From Haliotis asinina (Eukaryota > Mollusca > Gastropoda > Lepetellida > Haliotidae): DNA of 64,000 bases. Location: positions 34,493,753 through 34,557,752 of the forward strand of contig NC_090290.1 in the NCBI RefSeq assembly GCF_037392515.1. Reading direction: 5' to 3'. Both the position numbers and the translations under genes were made by a program. Positions 22,829 to 34,492 of the stretch are shown in pieces (the stretch's first letter is position 1; every line of letters starts with the position of its first letter). The notes below the pieces were generated by a model. It was given only the letters and a program-made list of their open reading frames with translations. It had not been told where the DNA came from and made no database searches.

Positions 22829-25329
22829 CCAAACTATCGATGGTCAAATTATCGATACATCAATATATATTCGTTACTACCATCGATTAATTTGCTGTCG
22901 GAGACTCGATAGTTCGATGCATTGTTACATCCCTACTGAAAAGTAACCATTTTCGACGCTAATATTCTCACACAAATCATATCATTTGCTGGCCATATCT
23001 GCACAATCTTTCACCTGCGTCAAGCCCGGCATCAGACTACATTTATCCATTTATTCTAATCGTGGAATGAATCGCAACCAACTGTTCATCGGTACTGATA
23101 CTTCACTTCCATCAACCTTTCCCTGTTACTAATAAATCATCTTGCATGAATCATGTTCATTCCATTGTGCTTCGGTTTTGACATATATTCATGACGAAGC
23201 ACGTCAGATAGATATATGTATACAAATGTATCGATTCAAACGCGGAAACCTGACCATATACCGACGTTATACAATGAACTCTTGTTCTTATAAATTTCCC
23301 TTCTGGTGTCATATGAATTATTTTACTAAAAAAGTAAGTAGTTTTATTATCATTTATATAGTTTTTGTTTATAGTGGCCTCATATACAGTATTTATGTAC
23401 AGTAATCAAAGCCTTCTCATATATTTATAGTATATTCATGTAACGCATATATACACGCATGCTCAGGGCGCTGGTATTTCTTTCCTCTCGATTACTGCAA
23501 CGTCACATAGTACTATCAACCTCAACTCCCCTGGGATCATACATCATGTGGCTATCCCATCCTTGTGAGGTACCCACTCACAGCTGGGTGGACTAGGACA
23601 CATAGTGAAAGTACTTAGTCTGAGTTCACTGCACTTTGCTGTACCCACATCAAAGTATTCGGGTGGCGACCATCTGGACATGTACTAATGAATTCGTGGG
23701 TTCTTACAAGCACAAGGTTGTGTGATGTGCAATATTGTTTGTGACAACACTGAAAGAGTTTGCACACAGACTCCAAGGTTTGACTCCAAGGTTTTTACAC
23801 CCCATTGCAGGAGGGCTTCACAACGTTAAAAGTTTGAGGCACAATCTCACGATTTGTCCACGGTATTGTGCGCTTTCTTTAGCTTCCTACTGATACAATA
23901 AAGACTTCTTATGTCTTACAACTCGCCAGAAATCGACAATTGCATGAAACTTTGAGGCCAACAACTTCCAGACACAACACGTGGAATCATCGGAACGTAA
24001 CCGATTGCTCCGTACATCGAAAACAGTCGAACGTGGTCTTGGCGGCTGATACCGAACTGGCCTCACTCACAAGTTGCGTTATAGGATATTCGTAAAGAGC
24101 GTTATAAGGGACATAACACACTGGAGTTCGCTTAAAATATTGTTCGGTCGGCAGAGGGCGCGATAGTCGATTTAATGCAACGTTGCATTTTTTTCATTAC
24201 GACTTTATATAGTTCATATGACGAAATCTTAATATGTATTTTACGGAATAAATTATATGGTAGCTTCGCTGAGGTCTGATGAATATAGTCGCCCATGTCA
24301 TTAATTGTTATCTTGCCTCACACGTAAATGTCGTTTTTGATTGTCTGACTCTGAGCGCTCTTCTGTTATTTTCAATGTACTCCGCTTACTGGTGAGTAAC
24401 ATTTTCCACGTACCAAGCTGGAAATGCCGAACTCATTTGATACTTCGTGCTTGTAATTCAATATCTCGAATAACATTGAATCACGTATAACGTACGGAAA
24501 TCGCCGATGTTTTTCGAATGTAGATCGAAAAAAGGAGATGGCTCTAAATCTTGTTTTCTTGGTGTCTGCAAAATCTACGGATGGCTACAAAAATGTTTGT
24601 ACCCGTGCCATTACATGCAAGTCGTCTTGACGACAGACTACATGCAACAGCGCCAGCATCATCCCTATAGTTCTCACTATGATAACATTATTTTCAGTGG
24701 TACGATGTGTTGCTAATGAGGGCAAAAAACCCTGTCCGTTAAAAGTTGAGTGCATCTTGAAATAGCGGGGACATATTTCCACCAGAACCATTACCTATTC
24801 TATCTCGGCAGAGGAAACAATGATTGTTGCCGTGTGACGGAATTTACCTGACAAAAACAGCGATTTACACGCATGCACCATGTGTTAGCGAGAGTGCAGT
24901 CATGATGTAACAGTGCAATCAGAATGCAAAGCAGTCCAGAGATGCTCTAACAGTAAGATTGCCGTTGAAAAATACGATGTGTTTATCTGCTGTCTAAGCC
25001 ATAAGCAACGACAGCAGATAGACCCTAACGGATACAGCGTATGCGTGCTTATATAAACTATCAACGAATTATACCGCTTCTGTTAGTGTTGGCATTATTA
25101 CGGTCTGAGAGACAATGGTAATGGATATTTTTCATACATGAATTAAGCTGTTTTTCAAAAGACATTAATCGAATAACGAACAAATGCATGTGTTCTGAAT
25201 TCACGGTCCACAAGTAACTAGGAGAATTCTGTATTTTAAGAGTTGTTTTTACTAGTTTTGTACACAGTGAGGGAAAGTATTAGTGGTAGAATTACAGAGA
25301 TCCGAAAATGATAGCAGTGTTAACTTAAA
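22829..25329. other. Intergenic, no gene recognised
   Basis: Starts with ATCGAT-rich inverted words (22840-22920). Otherwise unique sequence; open frames are short and without motifs. Confidence 0.45.
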
Positions 25330-25527
25330 TAGTGATAGTAGCTTTATCAGTAGCTGTCCTAGTGTCAGTAGTTGAATATGCAGTCAGTGATGAGTCAGTA
25401 GTAATGGTGATGGCAATAGCTGCAGTAGTCGTGACAGCGGTAGTAGAAATAGTAGTAGCAGTGCCAGTAGCTGCAGTAGCAGCTGCATCAAAGGCAGTTT
25501 CAGTGATAGACAGTCGTGTTAGTAGTA

Positions 25528-25564
<37 letters not shown>

Positions 25565-25635
25565 AAGTCGTAGTCATAGTAGTAGCAGTCTTAGTAGTCG
25601 TAGTAGTAGTCGTAGTAGTAGTCGTAGTAGTAGTC

Positions 25636-25722
<87 letters not shown>

Positions 25723-25865
25723 ACAGCAGTAGTAGTAGTAGTAGTAGTTGTTGTTGTTGCTGTTGCAGTTATATTTGTCGTGGAGGCAGTTGTTTAGCAG
25801 TAGTTGTAGTAGGGACAGTTATGGCAGTAGTAGTAGTAGTAGTTGCTGTTGTTACAGTTATACTT
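25330..25865. repeat. (AGT)n trinucleotide microsatellite with diverged flanks
   Basis: A pure AGT core spans roughly 25640-25722, with interrupted AGT/CGT/TGT triplets on both sides. All three frames are open for long stretches, giving serine-rich and valine-rich conceptual products that are repeat artefacts. Confidence 0.96.
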
Positions 25866-26235
25866 GTAGAGGAAGCAGGTTTGCAGCAGTGGTTACATAA
25901 TGAACCGGAAAAGAAACGTCACCCTCCCAAAAATGTTGCAAAATACATGTATATTTTATCTTAATTTTTTTTCTTCACTTTTTATAGGTTAGCTAGACCT
26001 CGTACGTAGCCATTGTTCAAGAAAATTTGGTTTCAGATTCTGTATTTGATAAAAAAAAAAAAAAAAACAACAACAAAAAACAAAAAAACATGTCGTCAAA
26101 TCCTAGTTACTAAAGCAATGATGGGACTAGGGTTTTGTGCGCATTTCATTAAAATGACCATGCACTTGCATTCCGAGGTGTCATCCCAATAAGAAGAGCC
26201 ACCGAACACACACTGAATCATTCACTGTTCGACAG
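25866..26235. other. A-rich spacer before the Tc1 remnant
   Basis: Contains an oligo(A) tract (26051-26090). No gene. The upstream terminal repeat of the neighbouring Tc1 remnant may lie here, but I could not identify it. Confidence 0.4.
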
Positions 26236-26876
26236 TAGAGACATGCCACGATTATCAAGGAGAACAGAGGGACCGAGCTTTAGGAAGACTGAATGCTGAT
26301 ATGTTGCAAACCATTTTTCTGTTCATGTTCGAACAATATACCGCCTGCAGCAAAGAGTTCAAGCCACTTGCAGGGGGAAATCGGCAGATTGTCCGTCGTC
26401 ACGTGCAAAATGCTTGGGCTGTGGAAACTGTACGGACAACCGTTGGCAATCAACAGAGACACATTAGCGCCGACAGAGTGCGGAGACGTTGGAGGTAGAG
26501 AAACGTCAGATGTCGCGGAGTTTACCGGGGTTCGATCCTCACTATTCGACATCGTCGTGCTCGTCTGAAGTGGAGTCACCGGGAGTGGCGAATTGTAATC
26601 TTTTCCAACTAAAGTCGGTATTGCGTGTCGACGGCTGATGGCAGAGTGAGAATGTGGCGACGACGCGGGGAGCGTTTTGCATATGATTGTGTCCTGGAAA
26701 TAGACTCATCGGGAGGTCAGAGCATAATGGTGTGCCATTGTTTCATTCACAAACCAGGTCCTACGGTGTTCCAGAATATTGGTCCTGGTAGAGGAAATGG
26801 TGTAACATCTGCCCGCTACATTGATCAAGCGCTGAAACCCTTCGTCCTGCCACATTTGGTCGTCAAGACAACGCAC

Positions 26877-29847
26877 GGGCATACTGTAAAACATCCGGTG
26901 GGGTGGGGTCTGGGGTCTTGGGCTGGAGTCTTGGGTTGGGGCTTTGGGCTGGTTTGTGAACTAGTCTGGGTTCATAGCATATGTTTTCTGTCCGAAGTTG
27001 GCAATAAGTAGCTGACACATGTAAACAAAGCTGTGTCTGTGTAGGATACAGCTAGATATACATGTATCTCACAGCCTGCCGGTGCTGTCACTGTTAGTTA
27101 GATGTTAAATATTAATGTTAAAAAGGTCTGGCTAAATGCAATAGTGGAATAAATTCCACAACATTGACAGTTTATTCTTAAAATGTACATGAACTAATTG
27201 ATGTGTTCAGAATTCAATAGCTAGCATTTACAACAACTGAATCATGATGTTTCAATAAATGTTTTACTATCAAAATGATGTTATAGAGTCAGTCTTCTGC
27301 TTGTTTGCTTATGCATTCTTTCACTATTACATGATTGCTGGTAAGTTTGATTACACTGACTATGAGGAGGAAACGATGCAATACATACTGAACAAATACT
27401 ACAATAAAAAACATTTTGTTGAAATGTGAGAAACATTGTATTTGGAACTGTGAACATTAGTACATGACTATATGTATTTCCTTAATATCAGAAGTCTCTG
27501 AAGAAAGTACTCTATATTAGCATTCCGTTGGTCCCCATGTTATCATAATTACACAATGATATATTATTATAGGTTACTATACTTGACTTTTGGCAAAATC
27601 ATTTACTACATTGGTATCAATGATTTATTTCCATAAAGGCTTGAAATTAGTACATTTAGGATGTGTATGTGCATATGCCTTTGCCTTTATGATTAGATAT
27701 TTTCAACACTGATTGACCTGATACAAATTTCTGTGGGCATTTAGTATTTATGTCCTTGACAGCTCAAGCCAAAAGCACTTGTGCTGCCCATGTTCATTTC
27801 TGTGGAATGCCGCCTGTGTAGCCTGTCCTAGGAAAAACGTTTTCAGAAGGACAAAATTTCTTAAGAAAAGGGTGACATCATACTGTTCTTGTATCTGATA
27901 TGTTGTGTTTATAGAGACTATGTAGCTGTAGTTTGATAACAGTAGCATCGTAATGTTCATTTTGTTCACTAAAGGCCCAGTGGCGCCTATCTTGGCAATG
28001 TGTTTTGTGAGCAGTCCATGTCATATCATGATCGTACCCTAATAGCCATCAGTTCAAGAACTGTTGACAATAGATACGCATATCTTTTCCTATTATTTGT
28101 GTACTCTGTGATTTATGATTCAAATGTATGATCTTCCTACCATTTCTAACTGTGTTAAGTATAATTGAAGGACATTAAACTGAATTTGAATGTTGAGTGT
28201 AGGATTTTACTGTGATAATGAACTGACGTTTTAGTGCTGGTTGTCGCCTTCAGTCTTTTGTAATATTTTGTCATTCTGCTAAAAAGATGCAATATATAAT
28301 GAAAATTTATAGCGCTGTATCCATCCACAAGGTGCATGCTCATAACATGTGTGCGCGTGTGTCTGTGCATATATTGTGTATATGCATGTGTATGCATGTA
28401 TGCATGTGTATGTATATTGTGTGTATGCATGTGTGCATATATTGTGTATATGCATGTGTATGCATGTGTGCATATATTGTGTATATGCATGTGTATGCAT
28501 GTGTGCATATATTGTGTATATGCATGTGTATGCATATTGTGTGTATGCATGTGTGCGTATATTATATTTGTGTACGTGCGTATATTGAGAGTGTTCCAAC
28601 TTTATACACACACTGCTATAAGGAAACAAATGATACGCAATAATAGTATTCAGCTGTGCAAGTCTACTGTCACAGGCTAATGAAGGAAAGGTCTGGTTAT
28701 CTACTTGTCTATTTTCCACAGATTATTCGACACAACCATCACATAAAATGTAATCTATTACTAGTGTCCTAATGTAAAATGTATTTGGACAATGAAACAA
28801 GAGGGACTGGAACCAACTGGCCTTCTGCCTCCACTGATCACTGGTGCATCTGGAGATGTTATCTTGAACATTCCTGGAAACTTAATGTCACATACACCCC
28901 AAACTATTAATACCAGCATTTCCACCACCACCAGCCTTCAGTGTTATATTTACTGACACATTATAATGAGGAACATCAGAGTTAGTTTAATAGATAAATC
29001 CTTAGTCTCTGAATATATAATTTTGCTTCATATGGAGCAGGGAGGACTTAGCAGTGGGGTAAATAATGCCGTTCTGGGACTGTGAGACAGACCATAGCTT
29101 TTGATGAATATTGAGATATCCTTAGTGTTTATTAACATAAAGTTTTTTTTGTTTCATTATTTGTTCAATATTAGTGCAATACAGTTTCACTTACGTGCTT
29201 ATGACTTCTTTCAGTTTAGTTTATGTGTTTAGTGATGTGTTGTTATTTGATCTTAAACTGTATCGACAAAGCCCTTTGTGATTTTTAACGTTTACTTTGA
29301 CGAAAATGCAATGTTTTACAGCGACAATTATGGTAACAAATAAATATATCACTATGTATGACTGCATTGTTACTCTCTTTAGTCCTTTATGTTACTTCGG
29401 TTTTAACACTTTTATGGTATGCCACTAGAATGCATGAATGCTGCTGTCACTACATGTTTGTAATGAAAAACATAACTTCAAAATCTTTGCGCATAAAATT
29501 AGAGATAAGATAGCCTTGCTCCAAGACTGGACTGAATGCTAAGCGCATGGCTGTATTGTAATCTGATCCTTTAAAGAGGCACTTCAGGGTGCTAGTTTGT
29601 TATTTACATATTGTTTTAAAAACTATTTATAACTACTTTGGAGCCTTGTGTAAGTCTATCTGTAAGACAAATCCAGCATCTGTGAGCGCTGCCACTCTCC
29701 CTAGACCCCAGATGTCCCTGGACAGTTTACAAATTCCATCTGATAGTACGCGTAGACCCCAGCCCAAGACCCCAGCCCAAGACCCCAGCCCAAATCCAAA
29801 GCCCAAGACCCCAGACCACACCCCACCCCAGGTTTTACAGTATGCCC
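26877..29847. mobile_element. 2971-bp nonautonomous element with G-rich terminal inverted repeats
   Basis: The left end GGGCATACTGTAAAAC and the right end GTTTTACAGTATGCCC are perfect inverses. They continue inwards as a GGGGTGGGGTCTGGGGTCTTGGG-type arm of about 60-90 bp on the left and its complement on the right, with repeat-number differences. The 7-bp flanks are aacgcac (26870-26876) and aacgcgc (29848-29854), a target duplication with one mismatch. The insertion interrupts the Tc1 transposase. The interior shows no transposase and is CpG-poor. The duplication length hints at a 7-8 bp class such as hAT or P, which is unproven. Confidence 0.87.
28365..28585. repeat. 35-bp TG/CA-alternating minisatellite
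   Basis: The unit is about 'attgtgtatatgcatgtg' followed by 'tatgcatgtgtgcatat', repeated with drift inside the nested element. It is alternating purine-pyrimidine, so several frames stay open on both strands without meaning. Confidence 0.9.
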
Positions 29848-30138
29848 AACGCGCGTGTCCATGCTGCCAGAGACACTAGAGACTTTCTCCGTCAACATGG
29901 CATACAAACTCTTCAATGGCCTGCCCTCAGTCCAGACTTAAACCCGATAGAACAACTGTGGGACGAGATTCAGAGGAGGTTCCATGATGTGGGGCCAAGG
30001 TCGACAACTGCAGCCGTATTACCGAGTCTGAGTGCAAGTTCCAGTGACCTTCATCAACCACGTACAGACGACGCAACGTTGTTGTCAATGTTCAGGGAGG
30101 CCATACACGTTGTTGACTTCCGGATCGCACTGTCATTG

Positions 30139-30459
30139 TGACTTGTAATTGTCTGAAATTCGTCTTTAAGTATTGATGATCAAATATGTAAATTTTGAAA
30201 TCTTTGTTATGTGTATGTGTTTGAATCAAACTAATCATCAATTTCGAAAATGGTTCATTTTTTTGCGGTTCAGTGCAGTAGAGACACTTGTCAGTACTTG
30301 TCATACTTGTAGCTGTAGTTACGCTCTGTATATTTGTTATAGGGGTAGCAGCAGCAATAAACTTACCAATATTCTTAGAACAGCAGTACCAGACTTAATT
30401 CAGAATAACAGTAGATGCCACTGAACGGAATGACATGCGAGCTCGAAACCAGATATCAC
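30139..30459. other. Flank of Tc1 remnant, no gene seen
   Basis: AT-rich sequence probably including the 3' end of the Tc1 element; 'ttgcggttcagtgcagta' near 30263 is a possible but unverified terminus. Confidence 0.35.
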
Positions 30460-30560
30460 TTGTTCGATATTCCAGACTCGATTATTTACAGACCGCCACC
30501 ATATAGCGGGAATAGTTCTTGAGTGCGGCGTAAAACTAAACTCACTCACTCACTTGTTTG
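30460..30560 (+). repeat. Family A dispersed repeat, 3' end only
   Basis: It contains 'cagactcgattatttacag', 'accgccaccatatagcggg' and 'gcggcgtaaaactaaactc'. Confidence 0.8.
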
Positions 30561-30854
30561 ATAAACACCATGTCAACGCGTTCGCGATCCACACACGCAT
30601 CCTTATTTAACATACGAAGCAGGGAGTCGGAACCCATCTGTGTTGCATCAGTGTGATCACATGACAGCCCATGCGATACCACTTTATCATATTGCCTGAG
30701 TCATTCAAGATTTACATTTTGTGTTTGACATAGTCTTTTATTTGACAGGTCTGTGACAGCAGACTGACCAGGCGTATAATTATAGTACCCAAATATTGAC
30801 TGGGATATGATGATAAATAATGTACAGAGTGAATGAGATATGTTCGGTGTTACA

Positions 30855-30985
30855 CATCTTTCAGCAAAGTTTCAGCAACCTTCCAGCAATATCATTGCTG
30901 GGGACGCCTAAAACGGGCTTCGAGATGGGAATCGAACCACGGTCTTCGGCGTGACGAGCGAAGCACGAGGCTACCCAACAGTCTG
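30855..30985 (-). repeat. Family B SINE
   Basis: It has 'ccagcaatatcattgctggg', the B-box complement 'gggaatcgaacc', and an A-box complement 'gaggctaccc'; several small deletions are present. Confidence 0.78.
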
Positions 30986-31364
30986 TACAACATTTAAGTG
31001 AATGTCAAAATGATATGAAATAAAATAATTTCACGTCTATTTATACGCCTTCGGATGATAGGTGCATGTCTATCTAAAATGAGAGCATATATCCTGCAGC
31101 AAATTCTGCAAAACAGTTCATATATAGTTCTAAACTGAAGCGTACGTTTTACAAATCAAATTATCCATACAGAGAGGTACAGTTACAGGTACCTAAGGTT
31201 AGAAACAGTTATAAAGCTGACTGCATCAGTGAGTGTCGTTTTACTGCATCATCAATGTTCATTGACGTGCATCCACCAAGAACCATAAATGTATACACAA
31301 CTGTTGATGCATTGCAGTGAATAATGTACAGTGGTGAGTACAATACACTCCTGCGTGACTAGGT
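30986..31364. other. Intergenic, no gene seen
   Basis: Unique sequence, no recognisable feature. Confidence 0.4.
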
Positions 31365-31548
31365 GAGTGACAATCCAATGATCAACAGCATGAGCATCGA
31401 TCTGCGCCACTGGGGACCGACGGCATGTGTCAACCAAGTCGTTAGGCGCCTCTTCGACAAACATAGTTGCCTTTTATGGCAGGCCTGGGTTGCTGTGGAA
31501 GCCTATTCTACCCCGGCGCTTCACGGGTCACGTGACTAGGTAGGCATG
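31365..31548 (-). repeat. Family A dispersed repeat
   Basis: It has 'gtgacaatccaatgatcaac', 'gagcatcgatctgcgcc' and the 5' end complement 'attctaccccggcgcttc'. Confidence 0.82.
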
Positions 31549-31549
31549 G

Positions 31550-31718
31550 AGGCGTTGGGGGTAGTCTAATGGTTAAAGCGTCCTCACGTCGCGCTGAAGA
31601 CATAGGTTTGATTTCCCACTTGGATACAATGTGTGAGGTCCATTTCTGTTTTTCCTCGAGGTGATGTTGCTGCAATATTGCCAAAAGCGGCGTAAAAACA
31701 AACTCACTCATTCATTAT
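31550..31718 (+). repeat. Family B SINE
   Basis: The A box 'tagtctaatggttaaagcg', a weakened B box 'aggtttgatttccc', and the tail 'aaaagcggcgtaaaaacaaa' plus actcactc are present. It is head-to-head with the family A copy just upstream. Confidence 0.86.
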
Positions 31719-31954
31719 ATACGTATTGCGAATTTGAACGAAATAAGAACGGTGAGAGTGGCGGTGGCTGGGTTGGTAATACGACTGAATCTGTGTGCTA
31801 ACAAATACGTGCCTACTGTGAGAATGTGGGTTCTCCTTCCCGCCTAGAAATTGGCCACAAATTAACACAATCTGAAAACTGAATTCGAACTGCCTTCAGA
31901 GACGTTACTATGTTAGGTTGACATTGTTTGCTTTTTCATTCTCCCACTTAAATT

Positions 31955-32110
31955 TTGGAGTGGGGTAGCCTTGTGAGTAAAGCGTTCGCTCGTCACGTCG
32001 AAGAACCGGGTTCGAGTCCCCACATGGGAACAATGTGTGAGGCCCATTTCTTGTGGTCCCCGCTGGAATATTCCTAAAAGCAGCATAAAACTAATCTCAC
32101 TCATTCACCT
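31955..32110 (+). repeat. Family B SINE
   Basis: The A box 'gtagccttgtgagtaaagcg' and B box 'gggttcgagtcccc' are intact. The tail is 'aaaagcagcataaaactaat'. Confidence 0.86.
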
Positions 32111-33187
32111 TCTCAAATGTCAATAACTTGTATATGGTGTAACCTAATCGGGATTGGGATTTACAGATTTGCTGTACTTCGTGAAAGAATGCGGTGGACA
32201 AGGGCTCGGGGCTACTCCATTTCATTCATTTTGCACAGAGATTCCGTAACTACTCAAGTCTTGTCGATCTTTTGCGCTCTGTACTGGTGTTATAAATGTC
32301 ACATGAACCCATGGCATGATGACGTCATCGGTCAATAACTACTTGTTGTCAACGTCTAAAACACTCGCCTCCTCTCACATTTTGTGTTGACAATTTGTGA
32401 CGTTGTTACTCGATTTAACGTTGTTCAAATACAATACAAATGTTTAGGAACTGTCCTATATGCTGCTGAATTTGGTTCAAACGTTTAAATCATCAGATAG
32501 TATAAATGAGTGTGTGCTCAAATTAATTTAAAAAATAATGCTAATCAACAGAATTAATAATAATATTTGATACTACATATATACACGTGCGAGGTTTGGC
32601 AAACAAGGATATGTTGGACCGGCGAAGAGAACACGTTTACGAGAAATAGGCGGTACACGGTAATGAGCAAACCCATTTGGTCTCTGAAAGGGAGGGTAGA
32701 TATGTGTTAGTGCACGTGTAGTACACGACGATGAAATTGATTACGGTCTTAAGACTCTCACGCTTCGCCCATCGCACTACACTTAATCCCGGACAACCTG
32801 GGACCCCTTCGCTCACAATGGCTAGCGCCAGTGGGCGGTACTCATATACGATAATACGGGCCAATTGTGAGGTCGGTGCTCAAGTTATCCTTGCTTGCCA
32901 GTAAATCTCCTGATACATAATTTTGCACATGTGTAGTAGCATTCGTCCTAAAGGGTACAAAGGGATCAAACAGGGAACAGTCTGCTTCTGGGCCATGAAG
33001 GTAGTTGTTCTAGACTGCCGTGAATTTGTGGTCTTTGCTGGACGTCATTAACACTTTGATCGCGTGAAATCCATATTACTTAAGAGTTTGAGCTTTTCAT
33101 TAATACCCGTTGCTGTCTAGACAAAACTAGACGTGTTTTGTTCAGTAATTAGACCAGGTGACCTACAGTTCATCTGAATGAAGGGGG
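32111..33187. other. Intergenic, no gene recognised
   Basis: Unique sequence with short open frames only, none with family motifs. Confidence 0.42.
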
Positions 33188-33355
33188 GCGGTGGGGTAGC
33201 CAAATGGTTCAAGCGTCCGCTTGTCACACTGAACACCAGGGTTAGATTCCCTACATGGGCACAATGTGTGAAGCCCATTTCTCGTGTTCCCCATTGTGAT
33301 ATTGATGGAATATTGCTAAAAGCGATGTAAAGCCGTACTCAGTCACTCACTCTGA
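33188..33355 (+). repeat. Family B SINE, full length
   Basis: The A box 'gtagccaaatggttcaagcg', B box 'agggttagattccc', body 'acaatgtgtgaagcccattt' and tail 'aaaagcgatgtaaagccg' plus tcagtcactcac are present. Confidence 0.87.
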
Positions 33356-34195
33356 ATGAACAAAATAAAATTGTCCCACTGGGCAAATATTAAAATATAC
33401 CCTTGACCTCTGTAGTACCGATAAGACATAAAACGTCGACTCATGACCTAAAACCAGCCAGTTTCCACCAGCCGTCAAAACCGATTTACACTGAAGGCAA
33501 AAGATAAAACGGCACGAAAAGTTTTGAATGCATTGCCGAAAAGCGATGGCGCCAGTTGTCGTCAAGATGGCAAACCAAACCTTGTCCCATGTAGCAAGTA
33601 TACCATAATTAAAATACAGTAAAACCGATATTGACCAGTTTGTGATAAACCACAGGTACAAAAGATAGATGAATCTAATATAGATTAGACATATTAAATG
33701 ACGTTCTCTCTTCAAAGGCCGGGGCTCGCACCATTCATTCCCTCGATACAGATCATTGCGAAATTCAAAGGCCTTTGTTGGTCTCTGTGTGTTTTGGATT
33801 TTCCTTCAATCGCTTGTCTTTGACAGTGTTGTTTGTGGTATTAGACGCAGGTTTTGCGATAAGTGTTCTGCAACAAGACGTGTCATACTATCTGGTATGT
33901 TTGAGAGTATGGTCCTCTGCATGGTGCTCAGGCCACACATCAAGTCTAGCTACGCTGTACGCTGACAGTCCTTTGGATGACGTGCCGTGCTTGACAGCTG
34001 GGGGCACAATGAAGCACATGTGATACTGGAACAATCTGCCATCTCACCTCAGAACATAACGAGATTAAGCTGTCTTTCAGTCAGATCTAAAGACTTGTCT
34101 TTTGCTGAGGCATTTGAACTTTATGTGAAATGAATACCATCTTAGAGCCAAAGCGCCTTTGAGCGGTTTAGGATACTGGCACTATACAAGTATTT
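33356..34195. other. Intergenic, no gene recognised
   Basis: Unique sequence leading into a long TATG microsatellite; short frames only. Confidence 0.42.
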
Positions 34196-34374
34196 GTATG
34201 TATGTATGTATGTATGTATGTATGTATGTATGTATGTATGTATGTATGTATGTATGTATGTATGTATGTATGTATGTATGTATGTATGTATGTATGTATG
34301 TATGTATGTATGTATGTATGTATGTATGTATGTATGTATGTATGTATGTATGTATGTATGTATGTATGTATGTA
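34196..34374. repeat. (TATG)n microsatellite, left block
   Basis: About 45 perfect tetranucleotides directly abut the left end of the Tc1 element. With the block at 35667-35744 they form one tract split by the transposon. Confidence 0.98.
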
Positions 34375-34492
34375 TTCCCAGAAATTATTGAGAATCATGT
34401 TGCGTCATGTAACTCATTACGTTTATTAACTTCTGGCGTTTTACTTACATAAACATGTTAAAACATCATCCTTTCACAGTCTCAGTCTTGTT

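Larger units (their letters stand above)
26236..30138 (+). pseudogene. Tc1-like transposase remnant, split by a nested insertion
   Basis: The left part (26236-26876) translates in pieces to Tc1 blocks: an N-terminal RLSR..RG segment, a VEKRQ-type linker, RMWRRRGERFA, GGQSIMVC, then RYIDQALKPFVLPHL and a QDNAR start. The right part (29848-30138) resumes with NARVHAARDTRDFLRQHGIQ, then LQWPALSPDLNPIEQLWDE. These are the second catalytic Asp (QDNAR) and the Glu (NPIEQ) of the DD34E triad. The halves are separated by 2971 bp of foreign DNA (26877-29847). Frameshifts and stops occur in the left half, so it was dead or dying independently of the insertion. The C-terminus after LWDE is poorly conserved. 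Confidence 0.85.

Noticed and set aside
25332..25964. Serine-rich / valine-rich proteins
   Set aside because: They are translations of an (AGT)n microsatellite, open in several frames at once.
28155..28719. Histidine/tyrosine-rich proteins around 28.2-28.7 kb
   Set aside because: They arise from an alternating TG/CA 35-bp minisatellite inside a transposable element.
34159..34452. CMYV- and THIY-repeat proteins on both strands
   Set aside because: They are translations of the (TATG)n tract.
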